Shown here: positions 7,983-17,065 of the stretch, one piece after another | Layout: every line of letters starts with the position of its first letter | How positions within the stretch are numbered: position 1 is the stretch's first letter | NCBI RefSeq assembly: GCF_001757995.1 | Contig: NZ_LXLV01000023.1 | Coordinates: 186,001 to 250,000, forward strand | DNA length: 64,000 bases | Reading direction: 5' to 3' | Source: Bacillus mycoides | Lineage (GTDB): Bacteria > Bacillota > Bacilli > Bacillales > Bacillaceae_G | Notes under the pieces: generated by a model | Database searches by the model: none | What the model was told of the DNA's origin: nothing | Seen by the model: the letters and a program-made list of their open reading frames with translations, nothing else | Position numbers and translations under genes: made by a program

Positions 7983-9386
7983 ATGGATACACTCGAATTG
8001 GCACGAATACAATTTGCATCTACAACGATTTTTCATTACTTTTTCGTTCCGCTGTCTATTGGCTTGGCTTTTATCATCGCGTTAATGCAAACGTTATATG
8101 TGGTAAAGGGACAAGAAGTTTATAAGAAGATGACAAAGTTTTGGACACAAATATTCCTTGTTAACTTCGCAGTAGGAGTTGTAACAGGTATTTTACAAGA
8201 ATTTCAGTTTGGTATGAACTGGTCAACGTATTCACGTTTTGTTGGTGATGTTTTCGGACCATCACTTGCAATTGAAGGTTTATTAGCATTTTTCATTGAG
8301 TCTACATTCCTAGGTTTATGGGTATTCGGTGAGGATAAACTTCCGAAGCGAATTCACCTTTTATGTATTTGGCTCCTTTCAATTGGAACAATGTTATCAG
8401 CATTTTGGATTTTAACTGCAAATGCATTTATGCAAGCTCCAGTAGGATATGAAATGGCAGCAGATGGGCGTGCGCAAATGAATGATTTCTTGGCGATTAT
8501 TCAAAATCCACAATTATGGGTGCAGTTCCCACATACAATTACAGCGGCACTTGCAACAGGTGCATTCTTTATTGCTGGTGTTAGTGCATGGAAAATTGCA
8601 AAACAACAAGAGACGGAAGTGTTTAAAAAGTCTTTCCGAGTTTCTATCGTTGTTGGAACAATTTCGACAGCATTGGTATTATTTTTCGGTCATGCACAAG
8701 CGCAAAATTTAATTAAGACACATCCGATGAAAATGGCTGCAGCTGAAGCATTATGGAATACGAGTGAGGACCCAGCGCCATTTACAGTATTTGCGAAAAT
8801 TGATACAGAGAAGAAAGAAAATTCGTTTGAAATTCAAATCCCTTATATGCTAAGTCTATTGTCATACGATAAATTTAGTGGTCAAGTAGAAGGTATGAAT
8901 CAAATTCAAAAACAATATGAAGAAAAATATGGACCTGGGGATTATATTCCTCCAGTACACACAATGTTTTGGAGTTTTAGAGCGATGGTAATGAGTGGAA
9001 CGTTCATGTTGCTTCTTGGAGCGTACGGCTGGTTCTTATCAAGAAAAGATCGCTTAACTGAAAATCCTTGGTATTTAAAAATAATGGTATATGCAATTGC
9101 ACTACCGTTTATCGGTAATACAGTAGGATGGATTATGACCGAAATGGGACGTCAGCCTTGGGTTGTCTTCGGTGTTATGAAAACAGAAGATGCAGTATCT
9201 CCAAACGTTTCATTTGGAGAAGTATTATTCTCTCTTGTTTCATTCACATCACTATATGTAATTATTGGAGGCATTACTGTTTACTTATTCGTTCGTATCA
9301 TTAAAGGACATGCGAATAAGAAAGCGAAAAAGGATTATCAGAGCCATGATCCATTTGATAAGGAGGAAGAGTATGTTATCTCTTAA
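7983..9386 (+). CDS. cydA: Cytochrome bd ubiquinol/menaquinol oxidase subunit I
   Basis: The 467-residue membrane protein starts MDTLELARIQFASTTIFHYFFVPLSIG, with the conserved N-terminal His18 heme ligand. It also carries GRQPWVVFGVMKTEDAVS, the conserved bd-oxidase motif near residues 392-410. Its length and compact periplasmic Q-loop fit the short-loop Bacillus type. It oxidises quinol and reduces oxygen to water with heme b558, b595 and d in the cytoplasmic membrane. cydB overlaps its 3' end by 14 bases, followed by cydD and cydC, the complete oxidase-plus-assembly operon. In Bacillus, low oxygen and NADH state (ResD, Rex) control this operon; no clear site was seen here. Confidence 0.97.
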   Translation: MDTLELARIQFASTTIFHYFFVPLSIGLAFIIALMQTLYVVKGQEVYKKMTKFWTQIFLVNFAVGVVTGILQEFQFGMNWSTYSRFVGDVFGPSLAIEGLLAFFIESTFLGLWVFGEDKLPKRIHLLCIWLLSIGTMLSAFWILTANAFMQAPVGYEMAADGRAQMNDFLAIIQNPQLWVQFPHTITAALATGAFFIAGVSAWKIAKQQETEVFKKSFRVSIVVGTISTALVLFFGHAQAQNLIKTHPMKMAAAEALWNTSEDPAPFTVFAKIDTEKKENSFEIQIPYMLSLLSYDKFSGQVEGMNQIQKQYEEKYGPGDYIPPVHTMFWSFRAMVMSGTFMLLLGAYGWFLSRKDRLTENPWYLKIMVYAIALPFIGNTVGWIMTEMGRQPWVVFGVMKTEDAVSPNVSFGEVLFSLVSFTSLYVIIGGITVYLFVRIIKGHANKKAKKDYQSHDPFDKEEEYVIS

Positions 9387-10389
9387 TGAATTGTGGTTTC
9401 TAATTATCTCAACCTTATTCGTTGGCTTCTTTGTACTTGAAGGTTTCGATTTTGGTGTAGGAATCGTTTCAAGGTTTTTAGGGAAAAACGATTTGGAAAA
9501 GCGTATATATTTAAATACAATTGGACCGTTTTGGCACGCAAATGAAGTATGGCTTGTTTGTGCTGGTGGTGCTATGTTTGCGGCATTTCCGCACTGGTAT
9601 GCAACTTTATTTAGTGGGTTCTATATTCCGTTTGTGTTTATGCTTCTTGCTTTAATTATAAGAGGCGTTTCCTTTAAATTCCGTGCGAAAATAGAAAACC
9701 ATAAGTGGAAAAGTTTCTGGGATTGGGGCATGTTTATTGGAAGCATGCTACCTCCTATACTTTGGGGAGTTGCAATCGCAAACTTTATGACAGGTGTACC
9801 AATTGATGAAAGTAAAAATATGGTAGGCGGATTTATGAAATTACTTCACCCATTTGCGTTACTTGGGGGAGTTATGTTTCTTCTTCTATGTATTGTTCAT
9901 GGTTTGCAATTCCTTACTATACGTACAACAGGAAAATTACGAGAACGCGCACGTATTGCCGCGACAAAGATTGCACCTTTTGCATTAATAACACTTCTTG
10001 TTTTTGCAGCTGTAGGGTTATGGAAAACAGATATTTTCACCGCACATGGTTCAGAGTGGCTAATGGTTCCAATTGGAGCTTTTGTAGCGCTATTTGTTTC
10101 TACTTTATTAAATAAAAGAAGAAGAGATGGTTGGGCTTTCTTTATGACGAGTTTAACAATCATTTTGCTAAGTGCAAGTGTGTTCATCGGTATGTTCCCG
10201 CGTGTCATGATTAGCTCATTAGGAGCGGTAAATGATTTGACAATTTATAATGCGGCATCAGGACCTTATGCATTAAAACTGATGAGCTATTTTTCTCTTG
10301 CTATTTTACCGTTTGTTATCGGTAGTCAAATATGGAGTTTCTATGTATTTAGACAACCTGTTAAGTCAGACAAAGATTTGGAGTACTAA
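9373..10389 (+). CDS. cydB: Cytochrome bd oxidase subunit II
   Basis: The 338-residue protein starts at the ATG at 9373 (MLSLNELWFLIISTLFVGFFVLEGFDFGVG), inside the end of cydA, with GGAGGAAGAG directly upstream. A longer frame back to 9265 is antagonistic overlap with cydA and lacks homology. The motif GPFWHANEVWLVCAGGAMFAAFP is a CydB hallmark. CydB packs against CydA and is needed for assembly and oxygen access to the heme pair. It shares one base with cydD. Confidence 0.97.
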   Translation: MLSLNELWFLIISTLFVGFFVLEGFDFGVGIVSRFLGKNDLEKRIYLNTIGPFWHANEVWLVCAGGAMFAAFPHWYATLFSGFYIPFVFMLLALIIRGVSFKFRAKIENHKWKSFWDWGMFIGSMLPPILWGVAIANFMTGVPIDESKNMVGGFMKLLHPFALLGGVMFLLLCIVHGLQFLTIRTTGKLRERARIAATKIAPFALITLLVFAAVGLWKTDIFTAHGSEWLMVPIGAFVALFVSTLLNKRRRDGWAFFMTSLTIILLSASVFIGMFPRVMISSLGAVNDLTIYNAASGPYALKLMSYFSLAILPFVIGSQIWSFYVFRQPVKSDKDLEY

Positions 10390-12110
10390 TGAAAAGAAAA
10401 AGAGGACTTCCGTCGTATCCTGGTAGCCGAGTTTTATATGTGACTTTAAGTCTTATTAGCATTTTAGAGGCGTGTAGTATCATTGCGCAGACAGTGTTTT
10501 TAGCACGAGCAATCACATTTTTATTTCATGGAGAAACAGTGCAGGCTGTGCTAAATGAAACTGTTTATTTTGGGATCACGTTTGCAGCACGCCAAATGTT
10601 GGTGCGAACATCGCAAATATTGGTTGAGCGTTTCGCTGAAAAAACAGGATTTGCATTAGGTAAACAGTTAATAGAAGCATATTTTACATTAGGACCTAGA
10701 TTTGTCCAAACGAATGGGACTGGTCATCTGGTTACTTTATCGATAGAAGGTATTGAGAAATTCAAAACTTATATTGAATTAACAATTCCTAAAATGATTA
10801 GAAGTAGTATCGTACCAGGACTAATTGTTCTATATGTTTTTACACTGGACATTAAGTCTGGAATCATTTTAGTTGTAACGATTCCGATTGTGATCATATT
10901 TATGATCCTTCTAGGATTAGCAGCGCAGAAAATGGCGGATAGCCAATATGAGACATATCGTGTACTTTCTAATCATTTTGTAGATACGTTAAAAGGATTA
11001 GAAACATTAAAGTATTTAGGGAAAAGTAAACAGCACGAAGGAAAGATTGAAAAAGTAAGTAAACGATATAGAAAAGCAACGATGCGTACTTTGCGAGTTG
11101 CTTTTCTTTCTTCTTTTGCATTAGATTTCTTTACGAGTTTATCAATTGCATTTGTAGCAGTTGGATTAGGGATACGGTTAATAGATGGGACAATTATACT
11201 GTTACCAGCTCTTACGATTTTAATTTTAGCGCCGGAATATTTTCTGCCGATTAAGCAAGTTGGAGCGAATTATCATGCTACATTAGATGGACAACTTGCA
11301 ATAGAGCAAATAGAAGAAATTTTACAGAAACAAAAAGAAATAAAAAAGAAAGATTCAAATGTAGATATAGTATGGAATTCTTCTAGTAGTTTGAAATTAC
11401 AAGATGTAAAAGTAAATAATGATGAATCTGAAAAGGCTATATTAGAGGGAATTGATTTTACTTGGCAAGGTAACGGTGCTATAGGCATTATTGGTGAAAG
11501 TGGGGCAGGGAAATCAACGTTAATCGATGTGTTAGCAGGATTTCTACCTCCTTCCGGTGGGAAGATGCTAGTAAATGGTGTGGAAATTGGTGAATCTACT
11601 CGAGAAGATTGGCAAAAACATATTGCTTATATTCCGCAGCAACCTTATATTTTTCCACTTTCATTAAAAGATAATATTTGTTTCTATGAAACGAATACAA
11701 CTGATGAAGAAGTTGAGAGAGTTATTAATGAAGTAGGTCTTCGTTCGCTCGTTGCATCATTACCACATGGGATGCACGAAAGAATTGGAGAAGGTGGACG
11801 TATGCTTAGTGGCGGACAAGAACAACGTGTCGCTATGGCACGTGCACTTTTAAGTAAAAAGCCAATTATTTTATTAGATGAACCTACAGCACATCTTGAT
11901 ATTGAAACTGAATTTGAAATAAAGCAATCGATGTTACGTCTGTTTGAAGGTAAGTTAGTATTTCTTGCAACGCATCGTCTGCATTGGATGAAGCAAATGG
12001 ATCATATTCTTATTTTAAATAAAGGGGAAATTAAAGAAAGTGGAACATATGAAGAACTTTTAAAGAATGAGACATTACATTTTCATAGGGAAGAGAGGGG
12101 AGAGCGATGA
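10389..12110 (+). CDS. cydD: Thiol reductant ABC exporter subunit CydD
   Basis: The 573-residue half-transporter has a six-helix N-terminal membrane domain and a C-terminal ATPase with Walker A GESGAGKST (about 373-381), signature MLSGGQEQR and Walker B IILLDEPTAHLD. It pairs with the next gene product to export glutathione or cysteine-type thiols needed for heme insertion into cytochrome bd. The start codon overlaps the cydB stop by one base, and its own stop overlaps cydC by 4 bases, so the four cyd genes are translationally coupled. Confidence 0.94.
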   Translation: MKRKRGLPSYPGSRVLYVTLSLISILEACSIIAQTVFLARAITFLFHGETVQAVLNETVYFGITFAARQMLVRTSQILVERFAEKTGFALGKQLIEAYFTLGPRFVQTNGTGHLVTLSIEGIEKFKTYIELTIPKMIRSSIVPGLIVLYVFTLDIKSGIILVVTIPIVIIFMILLGLAAQKMADSQYETYRVLSNHFVDTLKGLETLKYLGKSKQHEGKIEKVSKRYRKATMRTLRVAFLSSFALDFFTSLSIAFVAVGLGIRLIDGTIILLPALTILILAPEYFLPIKQVGANYHATLDGQLAIEQIEEILQKQKEIKKKDSNVDIVWNSSSSLKLQDVKVNNDESEKAILEGIDFTWQGNGAIGIIGESGAGKSTLIDVLAGFLPPSGGKMLVNGVEIGESTREDWQKHIAYIPQQPYIFPLSLKDNICFYETNTTDEEVERVINEVGLRSLVASLPHGMHERIGEGGRMLSGGQEQRVAMARALLSKKPIILLDEPTAHLDIETEFEIKQSMLRLFEGKLVFLATHRLHWMKQMDHILILNKGEIKESGTYEELLKNETLHFHREERGER

Positions 12111-13828
12111 GTAACTGGATTAAACCTCATATACAACAAAATAAAGGTAGAATGACGTTGACTATTTTCCTTGGGCTTCTTGGAGTTAGTTCAGGTGCGA
12201 TGTTACTTTTCATTTCCGGTTATTTAATTTCTAAATCTGCTCTCAGACCAGAAAATGTAATGGCTGTATATGTTCCTATAGTTGCAACGCGTGCGTTTAG
12301 TATAGGGCAAGCTGTCTTTCATTATTTAGAACGTTTAGTAGGGCATGACGTCGTTCTACGAATTTTAGAAAAAATGAGGACAAAACTATATAGAATTGTA
12401 GAACCACAGGCGTTATTTTTACGCTCTCGATTTCAAACTGGTGATGTATTAGGTGTATTGTCTGATGATATAGAACATTTACAGAATCTATATTTACGTA
12501 CAATATTCCCTAGTATACTAGCGTTAGTTGTATATGGCATTTTCGTACTTGTTATCGGTGCATTTGACTTAGTATTTGCACTTATCGCAGCTTGTATGTT
12601 AGCTGTTATTGTTTTTCTTCTTCCATTCGTATCACTACTTTTGATGAAACGACATCATGTTGCTCTGAAGCGAGGAAGAAATCGTTTGTATCAACAATTA
12701 ACAGATGCTGTATTTGGGTTATCTGATTGGCAGGCAAGTGGTAGAAAAGATGAATTTATTAATGCGTATGTAGAGCAAAATGTCCAGTTGTTAAAGACAG
12801 AAAAGAGAGTGAAACGCTGGTACCACATTCGAGACAGTATCATTCATTTAATAGTCGGCATTGTAGTTATTTCAATGATTATGTGGACTGGAAATCAATC
12901 AGCAAGTGAGCAAATTGCACCTACAGTTATCGCAGCCTTCGTATTAATGACGTTATCAGTGACAAATGCGCTTATCCCTATATCAGATGCTATTGATCGA
13001 ATTCCATCTTATGTAGAATCTGTTCACCGGCTTAATGGCGTAGAAAGTGATAGCGCTTTGGATGATAAGGAGTTACCTGGAGATAAAGAATACGTTGTAC
13101 CAAAACATGTAGATATTGAACTGAGTAATGTGTCGTATAATTACCCAAATAGTAATGAATCTGTATTAAAAGACGTATCATTGCAAATAAAGGCAGGAAA
13201 GAAAATTGCTATTTTAGGTAGAAGTGGAACAGGGAAATCTACTTTACTAAAACTGTTAACTGGGGCGCTACGTCCGGTGAGTGGCCAAATTATATTGAAT
13301 GGTGAACAAGCTCATACGAATCTTTTGTCAAAATATATTTCTGTATTAAACCAAAAACCACATTTATTCGATACGACAATTGGAAATAATGTGCGGATCG
13401 GTAAACCAGAGGCTAATGATGAAGAGATATGGAAAGCTTTAGAGAAAGCACAGCTAGCACCACACATTGCTTCTCTTCCTGATGGATTACAAACAAAAAT
13501 GCATGAAATGGGAAAGAGGTTTTCTGGCGGAGAAAGGCAAAGGGTAGCATTTGCAAGAACTCTTATGCAAGAAGCATCGATCATTGTCCTTGATGAACCG
13601 ACTATTGGTTTAGATCCTAAAACGGAATTGGCCTTAATAGAAACAATGTTTTCTGCAACAGAAGAAAAGACTGTTATTTGGATTACACATCATCTTGTAG
13701 GAATTGAACATGTAGATGAAGTTATTTTCCTTGATAGTGGTCAAATCGCTATGCAAGGTAGCCATGAACAGCTACTGAAAGAAAATGAGAAATATCGTAG
13801 GTTATACGAGCTTGATAAAGGTATATAA
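12107..13828 (+). CDS. cydC: Thiol reductant ABC exporter subunit CydC
   Basis: The 573-residue half-transporter carries six transmembrane helices, Walker A GRSGTGKST, signature FSGGERQR and Walker B IIVLDEPTIGLD, followed by the H-loop ITHH. The N-terminus (GLLGVSSGAMLLFISGYLISKSALRPEN) is typical of CydC. Heterodimerises with CydD. It is the last gene of the operon, followed by a strong hairpin. Confidence 0.94.
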   Translation: MSNWIKPHIQQNKGRMTLTIFLGLLGVSSGAMLLFISGYLISKSALRPENVMAVYVPIVATRAFSIGQAVFHYLERLVGHDVVLRILEKMRTKLYRIVEPQALFLRSRFQTGDVLGVLSDDIEHLQNLYLRTIFPSILALVVYGIFVLVIGAFDLVFALIAACMLAVIVFLLPFVSLLLMKRHHVALKRGRNRLYQQLTDAVFGLSDWQASGRKDEFINAYVEQNVQLLKTEKRVKRWYHIRDSIIHLIVGIVVISMIMWTGNQSASEQIAPTVIAAFVLMTLSVTNALIPISDAIDRIPSYVESVHRLNGVESDSALDDKELPGDKEYVVPKHVDIELSNVSYNYPNSNESVLKDVSLQIKAGKKIAILGRSGTGKSTLLKLLTGALRPVSGQIILNGEQAHTNLLSKYISVLNQKPHLFDTTIGNNVRIGKPEANDEEIWKALEKAQLAPHIASLPDGLQTKMHEMGKRFSGGERQRVAFARTLMQEASIIVLDEPTIGLDPKTELALIETMFSATEEKTVIWITHHLVGIEHVDEVIFLDSGQIAMQGSHEQLLKENEKYRRLYELDKGI

Positions 13829-13839
13829 GAATGAAATGC

Positions 13840-13886
13840 AAAAAAACACAAATTCTTGATAGTTCAAGGTTTGTGTTTTTGTATTT
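13840..13886 (+). terminator. Terminator of cydABDC
   Basis: AAAACACAAATTCTTGA pairs with TTCAAGGTTTGTGTTTT around a 3-base loop (14 of 17), followed by a T-rich stretch. Confidence 0.85.
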
Positions 13887-14021
13887 GTGGTGAAATCATA
13901 TAGGTCGTATAAGCTAGTTGATCATGAATTGGTTATATATTGTTAGAAAGGGTGTTTAAAACCTATCCTTTCAAGGCAATACTTGAGCCATAGTGAATGG
14001 ATTGTTGGAAGGCGTGATTAT

Positions 14022-14243
14022 ATGTTTGAAGAGGATGGCATTGTTTTAATTCTGGAGCCTGCTGATGAGCGGAATATGAGGAAATTTATTTTTACAGTAC
14101 CGAAGTCAGTTTATGAAAAAAAAGAGATTTTATTACATTACGGAACACCTTTAGGCCAAGGATATACGGACATTATAGAAGATATTATTAGTGTACATAT
14201 AGACATAGATATTGTAACAGTAATAGGGCATGTGAGAGGATAA
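14022..14243 (+). CDS. Small hypothetical protein
   Basis: The 73-residue acidic protein from the ATG at 14022 (MFEEDGIVLILEPADERNMRKF) is preceded by GGAAGG at good spacing. The frame extends back to a TTG at 13983 without a ribosome site. No known domain is recognised; the sequence has alternating strand-like segments (RKFIFTVPKSVYE, ILLHYGTPLGQGYTDIIEDIIS, IDIVTVIGHVRG). It stands alone between two terminators, suggesting its own promoter. Confidence 0.65.
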   Translation: MFEEDGIVLILEPADERNMRKFIFTVPKSVYEKKEILLHYGTPLGQGYTDIIEDIISVHIDIDIVTVIGHVRG

Positions 14244-14279
14244 AGAGAAATTTTAATTAGTGGGAGTCATACTGACCTT

Positions 14280-14318
14280 AAAAACAGACGTACTTAAAAT
14301 AAGTATGTCTGTTTTTAT
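14280..14318 (+). terminator. Terminator after the 73-aa gene
   Basis: AAAACAGACGTACTT and AAGTATGTCTGTTTT pair around AAAAT with one mismatch, followed by a T-rich tail. Confidence 0.85.
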
Positions 14319-14486
14319 ATTTAAATGAAGATAGTTTCGAGGTGCATGTTGAACAGGATAATAATGATTTTTCTAGAATGTATAAAAGGAAGATTAAAAA
14401 ATAAGATATGATGTGATAAGGTGTATAAGCAGAAAACAAAGTGTTTATAAATGAATAAAAGTATGACAATTATTTAGGAGGTAAAA

Positions 14487-14936
14487 ATGAAGTTTACAAA
14501 AACAATGTTACTTTCAATTGTAGTTTCAATTGGTTTGATGGGATGTTCGCTAGTAGAGGAAGGGAAGAACTCCATAGATTACGCTCAAAAAGCGACAGAC
14601 TATGTAAATGAAATAAGTGCATTTGCAAATGAAGCGCCAGCATTAGCTGAAAAGGCTGTTAATGATGGAGAAGCTCGAAAAGAACTAGAAACGAAACTTA
14701 CTGAAATTAAACAAGATATACCAGCTTTTAATGAATTAACACCACCGGATGTAGCGAAGGATCTTCACCAGCAAATCGTCGGGTATAATGAAAAGTTAAA
14801 TACATTAATTGATACCTCTATGCAAAAGATAGAGGAAGGGAAAATGAATGTAGAGCAGTTTAAAAACTCTGAGCTTATGCAGACGATAGAACAAGTTCAG
14901 GATTTGAAAGATAAGGTTCAAAATTTAGGGCAATAA
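14487..14936 (+). CDS. DUF6376-type lipoprotein
   Basis: The 149-residue protein has a lipoprotein signal peptide (LLSIVVSIGLMGC, lipobox LMGC at residues 17-20) and a helical, Glu/Lys-rich exterior domain (SLVEEGKNSIDYAQKATDYVNEISAFANEAPALAEKAVND). It is probably a membrane-anchored helical bundle on the outer face. The GGAGG ribosome site lies 7 bases before the ATG. Such proteins (YjgB/DUF6376-like) are common in Bacillus without assigned function. It is monocistronic, with a bidirectional terminator shared with the convergent transporter pair. Confidence 0.75.
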   Translation: MKFTKTMLLSIVVSIGLMGCSLVEEGKNSIDYAQKATDYVNEISAFANEAPALAEKAVNDGEARKELETKLTEIKQDIPAFNELTPPDVAKDLHQQIVGYNEKLNTLIDTSMQKIEEGKMNVEQFKNSELMQTIEQVQDLKDKVQNLGQ

Positions 14937-14937
14937 T

Positions 14938-14974
14938 AAAAAGATCCGTTTATCATAAACGGATCTTTTTATTA
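14938..14974. terminator. Bidirectional terminator
   Basis: AAAAAGATCCGTTTA and TAAACGGATCTTTTT form a near-perfect stem with a short loop; A- and T-runs on both sides allow use on either strand between two convergent genes. Confidence 0.85.
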
Positions 14975-15310
14975 TTGTATACAATAGATGATTACACCAA
15001 TGACAATAATAATGTTGCCAATGATTTTTCGTTTCGTTATTTTTTCACCTAGGAAGTACCAACTGAAAATTAATATAATAATATAACTTAATGATTCTAA
15101 TGCAGATGCTTGCTTTAATGCCAAGCCCTTTAAGGCGATCACATTTAATCCGGCATTAATTACAAATAAAAAGTAGCCGATGATAACATAAGGATTCACA
15201 TATTCTTTTATTCTAGAATCGTATTGTTGTAAAGTAGCCTTTTTTAATAATATTTGTGAGTAATTGGCTAAAATTATCCCGAAAATCAATAATAACATAT
15301 AACTATTCAT
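14972..15310 (-). CDS. Half-size EamA/SMR-like membrane transporter (subunit B)
   Basis: The 112-residue protein has four predicted transmembrane helices and looks like half of a drug/metabolite transporter, as in small multidrug resistance or ArnE/ArnF-type flippase subunits (VIALKGLALKQASALESLSYIIILIFSWYFLGEKITKRKIIGNIIIVIGVIIY). Its start overlaps the 3' end of a second half-size transporter gene by 8 bases, so the two are likely to form an obligate heterodimer. The substrate is unknown. Confidence 0.8.
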   Translation of the reverse strand: MNSYMLLLIFGIILANYSQILLKKATLQQYDSRIKEYVNPYVIIGYFLFVINAGLNVIALKGLALKQASALESLSYIIILIFSWYFLGEKITKRKIIGNIIIVIGVIIYCIQ

Positions 15311-15644
15311 CTTTTGTCACCACCACAATTCCGACGATAATAATAGCCGCGCCAAGTATGTGATTCCACTGTATCGTATCTCCAAATAGGAATACTGACC
15401 AAAGCATTGACCATAGTATTATAATTCCACGGTGTGAATATGCTCTAGAAATTTCAAAATTCTTAATGACTTGTTGCCATAGAATTGCGTATCCGAATAA
15501 AAGTACAACAAGTCCGAAGTAAGCAATAAAAAATGAAATTGATGCAATAGGGAATTGAGCTGCCCATTTCATGTAGACCATAATGATAGAATATATCAAG
15601 AAGGCCACATGTAAAAATACATAGTTTTTAATAGTTGGTTTCAT
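15303..15644 (-). CDS. Half-size EamA/SMR-like membrane transporter (subunit A)
   Basis: The 113-residue protein has four hydrophobic helices and ends IIVGIVVVTKDE; the helix-3/4 motif (LWSMLWSVFLFGDTIQWNHILGAAIIIVGIV) is the DMT-superfamily EamA pattern. It is the first gene of a two-gene operon with the overlapping partner. The AAAGAGAG ribosome site precedes the ATG at 15644. Paired, non-identical four-helix DMT proteins usually function as dual-subunit transporters with opposite topology. Confidence 0.8.
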   Translation of the reverse strand: MKPTIKNYVFLHVAFLIYSIIMVYMKWAAQFPIASISFFIAYFGLVVLLFGYAILWQQVIKNFEISRAYSHRGIIILWSMLWSVFLFGDTIQWNHILGAAIIIVGIVVVTKDE

Positions 15645-15844
15645 ATATTCACTCTCTTTTACTTTATATACACGTATGTAAACTCGATGTATATAATCAA
15701 TAGCTTCTTATAATATATAAGGCATATTGAAATGATTTTTGTTTATTTCTTCACATTCCAAAATATATAGTATCATGTCTTCTAATGTAAAACAATAGAA
15801 GGCAATATGTAGCTTTAGAGCTGAAAATAATAGAGTTAGTAGAG

Positions 15845-16846
15845 TTAGATTTTCCACTGTTCTATAATTTGTATCGTTTTATTTGTTGCATTCATCTCTA
15901 CTTGAATACCTATTGGCAAAGTAATCATTGGATGAGTATGACAACAGTCAAAATCGGCTAGAAAAGGAAGTTTTTGATTTTGTAATGCTTCTAATAATAT
16001 TTCGTAAGGTTTTCTATTTGTACCACAATCATCAAATTGCTCATGTTTTCCAAGGATGATACCTGAAACTTTATCAAAAACGCCGTTAATTTTAAGTAAT
16101 GAAAAACTTCTTTCGATAGTAGCTGCATCTTTTGAGCTATCTTCAATAAAGAGAATGTCACCTTCTTGAATATGTGGCATATAGGGGCTGCCCCAAATAC
16201 CTTGTAAAGTGTTTAAATTCCCACCAATAATACGTCCAGTAGCTTTTCCACCAATTACTGAAATCCAATTGTTCGGTCGAAGATCTTTTTCTTTCGTTTT
16301 TTCTTCCCAATTAATAAATTCATCTGACCAAAATAACGGCTGGTTTATGTTGTAAGGAAGGTGTTGATCAGTTAATAAAGTATCCGCAAAATATTTGTAT
16401 GTGCAATCTACGAAAGGCTCAAATTCACCAAAAGAAGGAACGAGTGCTGGACCATAAAATGTAGGAATTCCTGTTTTTGCATAAATTCCTAGTAATAATG
16501 CTGTTGCGTCTGAATAGCCAATCATTATTTTAGAGTTTTTTTGAAAAGAAGCATAATCAATATAAGGTAATAATGAATTTGAATTCATTCCCCCAATTGT
16601 CGACATGATACAAGAAACGTTAGGGTTTCTAATCAATTCATTTAGTTCCTCAGCGCGATCTTTAATGCTCCCTGAACGATAATAATCATATTGACCTGTT
16701 AGTGAACCTTCTAATATATGAAATCCTTTCTTTTGTAAGTATAATTTTGCTCGCTCAAATCTCTTTGGAGAAGTATGGGTTACTGGTGAAGAGGGAGAGT
16801 AGATGCCAATTGTATCGCCATATTTTAATGCTTTTGGAAGTATCAT
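15845..16846 (-). CDS. mccF: S66-family LD-carboxypeptidase / microcin C resistance peptidase MccF-like
   Basis: The 333-residue serine peptidase shows the S66 nucleophile motif GYSDAT with Ser112, the number known for the catalytic serine of the Bacillus anthracis MccF enzyme. The acid region IEDSS...ATIERS (about 234-247) and the histidine region CCHTHP (303-305) complete the triad. MccF cleaves the amide of microcin C-type aminoacyl-nucleotide toxins; related S66 enzymes cut LD-peptide bonds in recycled murein. The stand-alone position, with no toxin or exporter genes beside it, suggests a general detoxification or peptide-recycling role. Cytoplasmic; no signal peptide is seen. Confidence 0.88.
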   Translation of the reverse strand: MILPKALKYGDTIGIYSPSSPVTHTSPKRFERAKLYLQKKGFHILEGSLTGQYDYYRSGSIKDRAEELNELIRNPNVSCIMSTIGGMNSNSLLPYIDYASFQKNSKIMIGYSDATALLLGIYAKTGIPTFYGPALVPSFGEFEPFVDCTYKYFADTLLTDQHLPYNINQPLFWSDEFINWEEKTKEKDLRPNNWISVIGGKATGRIIGGNLNTLQGIWGSPYMPHIQEGDILFIEDSSKDAATIERSFSLLKINGVFDKVSGIILGKHEQFDDCGTNRKPYEILLEALQNQKLPFLADFDCCHTHPMITLPIGIQVEMNATNKTIQIIEQWKI

Positions 16847-17065
16847 TTGTATAAATCCTTTCTATTATATAGCGTTTTTGCGTCTAGGTGTTATTGAATA
16901 TTCTTATATTTCGTTATTTTTAGTGTAACACATATGAAAAAGAGAAAGAGGTTGAAATTATAATTGCTGTAGATGAATAAATATGCTTTTTACCTTGACG
17001 ATATAAAGTAATTGTTGTTATGGTTAAACATGAGTGTATAAAAGGTTTGCTAAAGGAGTTTTAGA

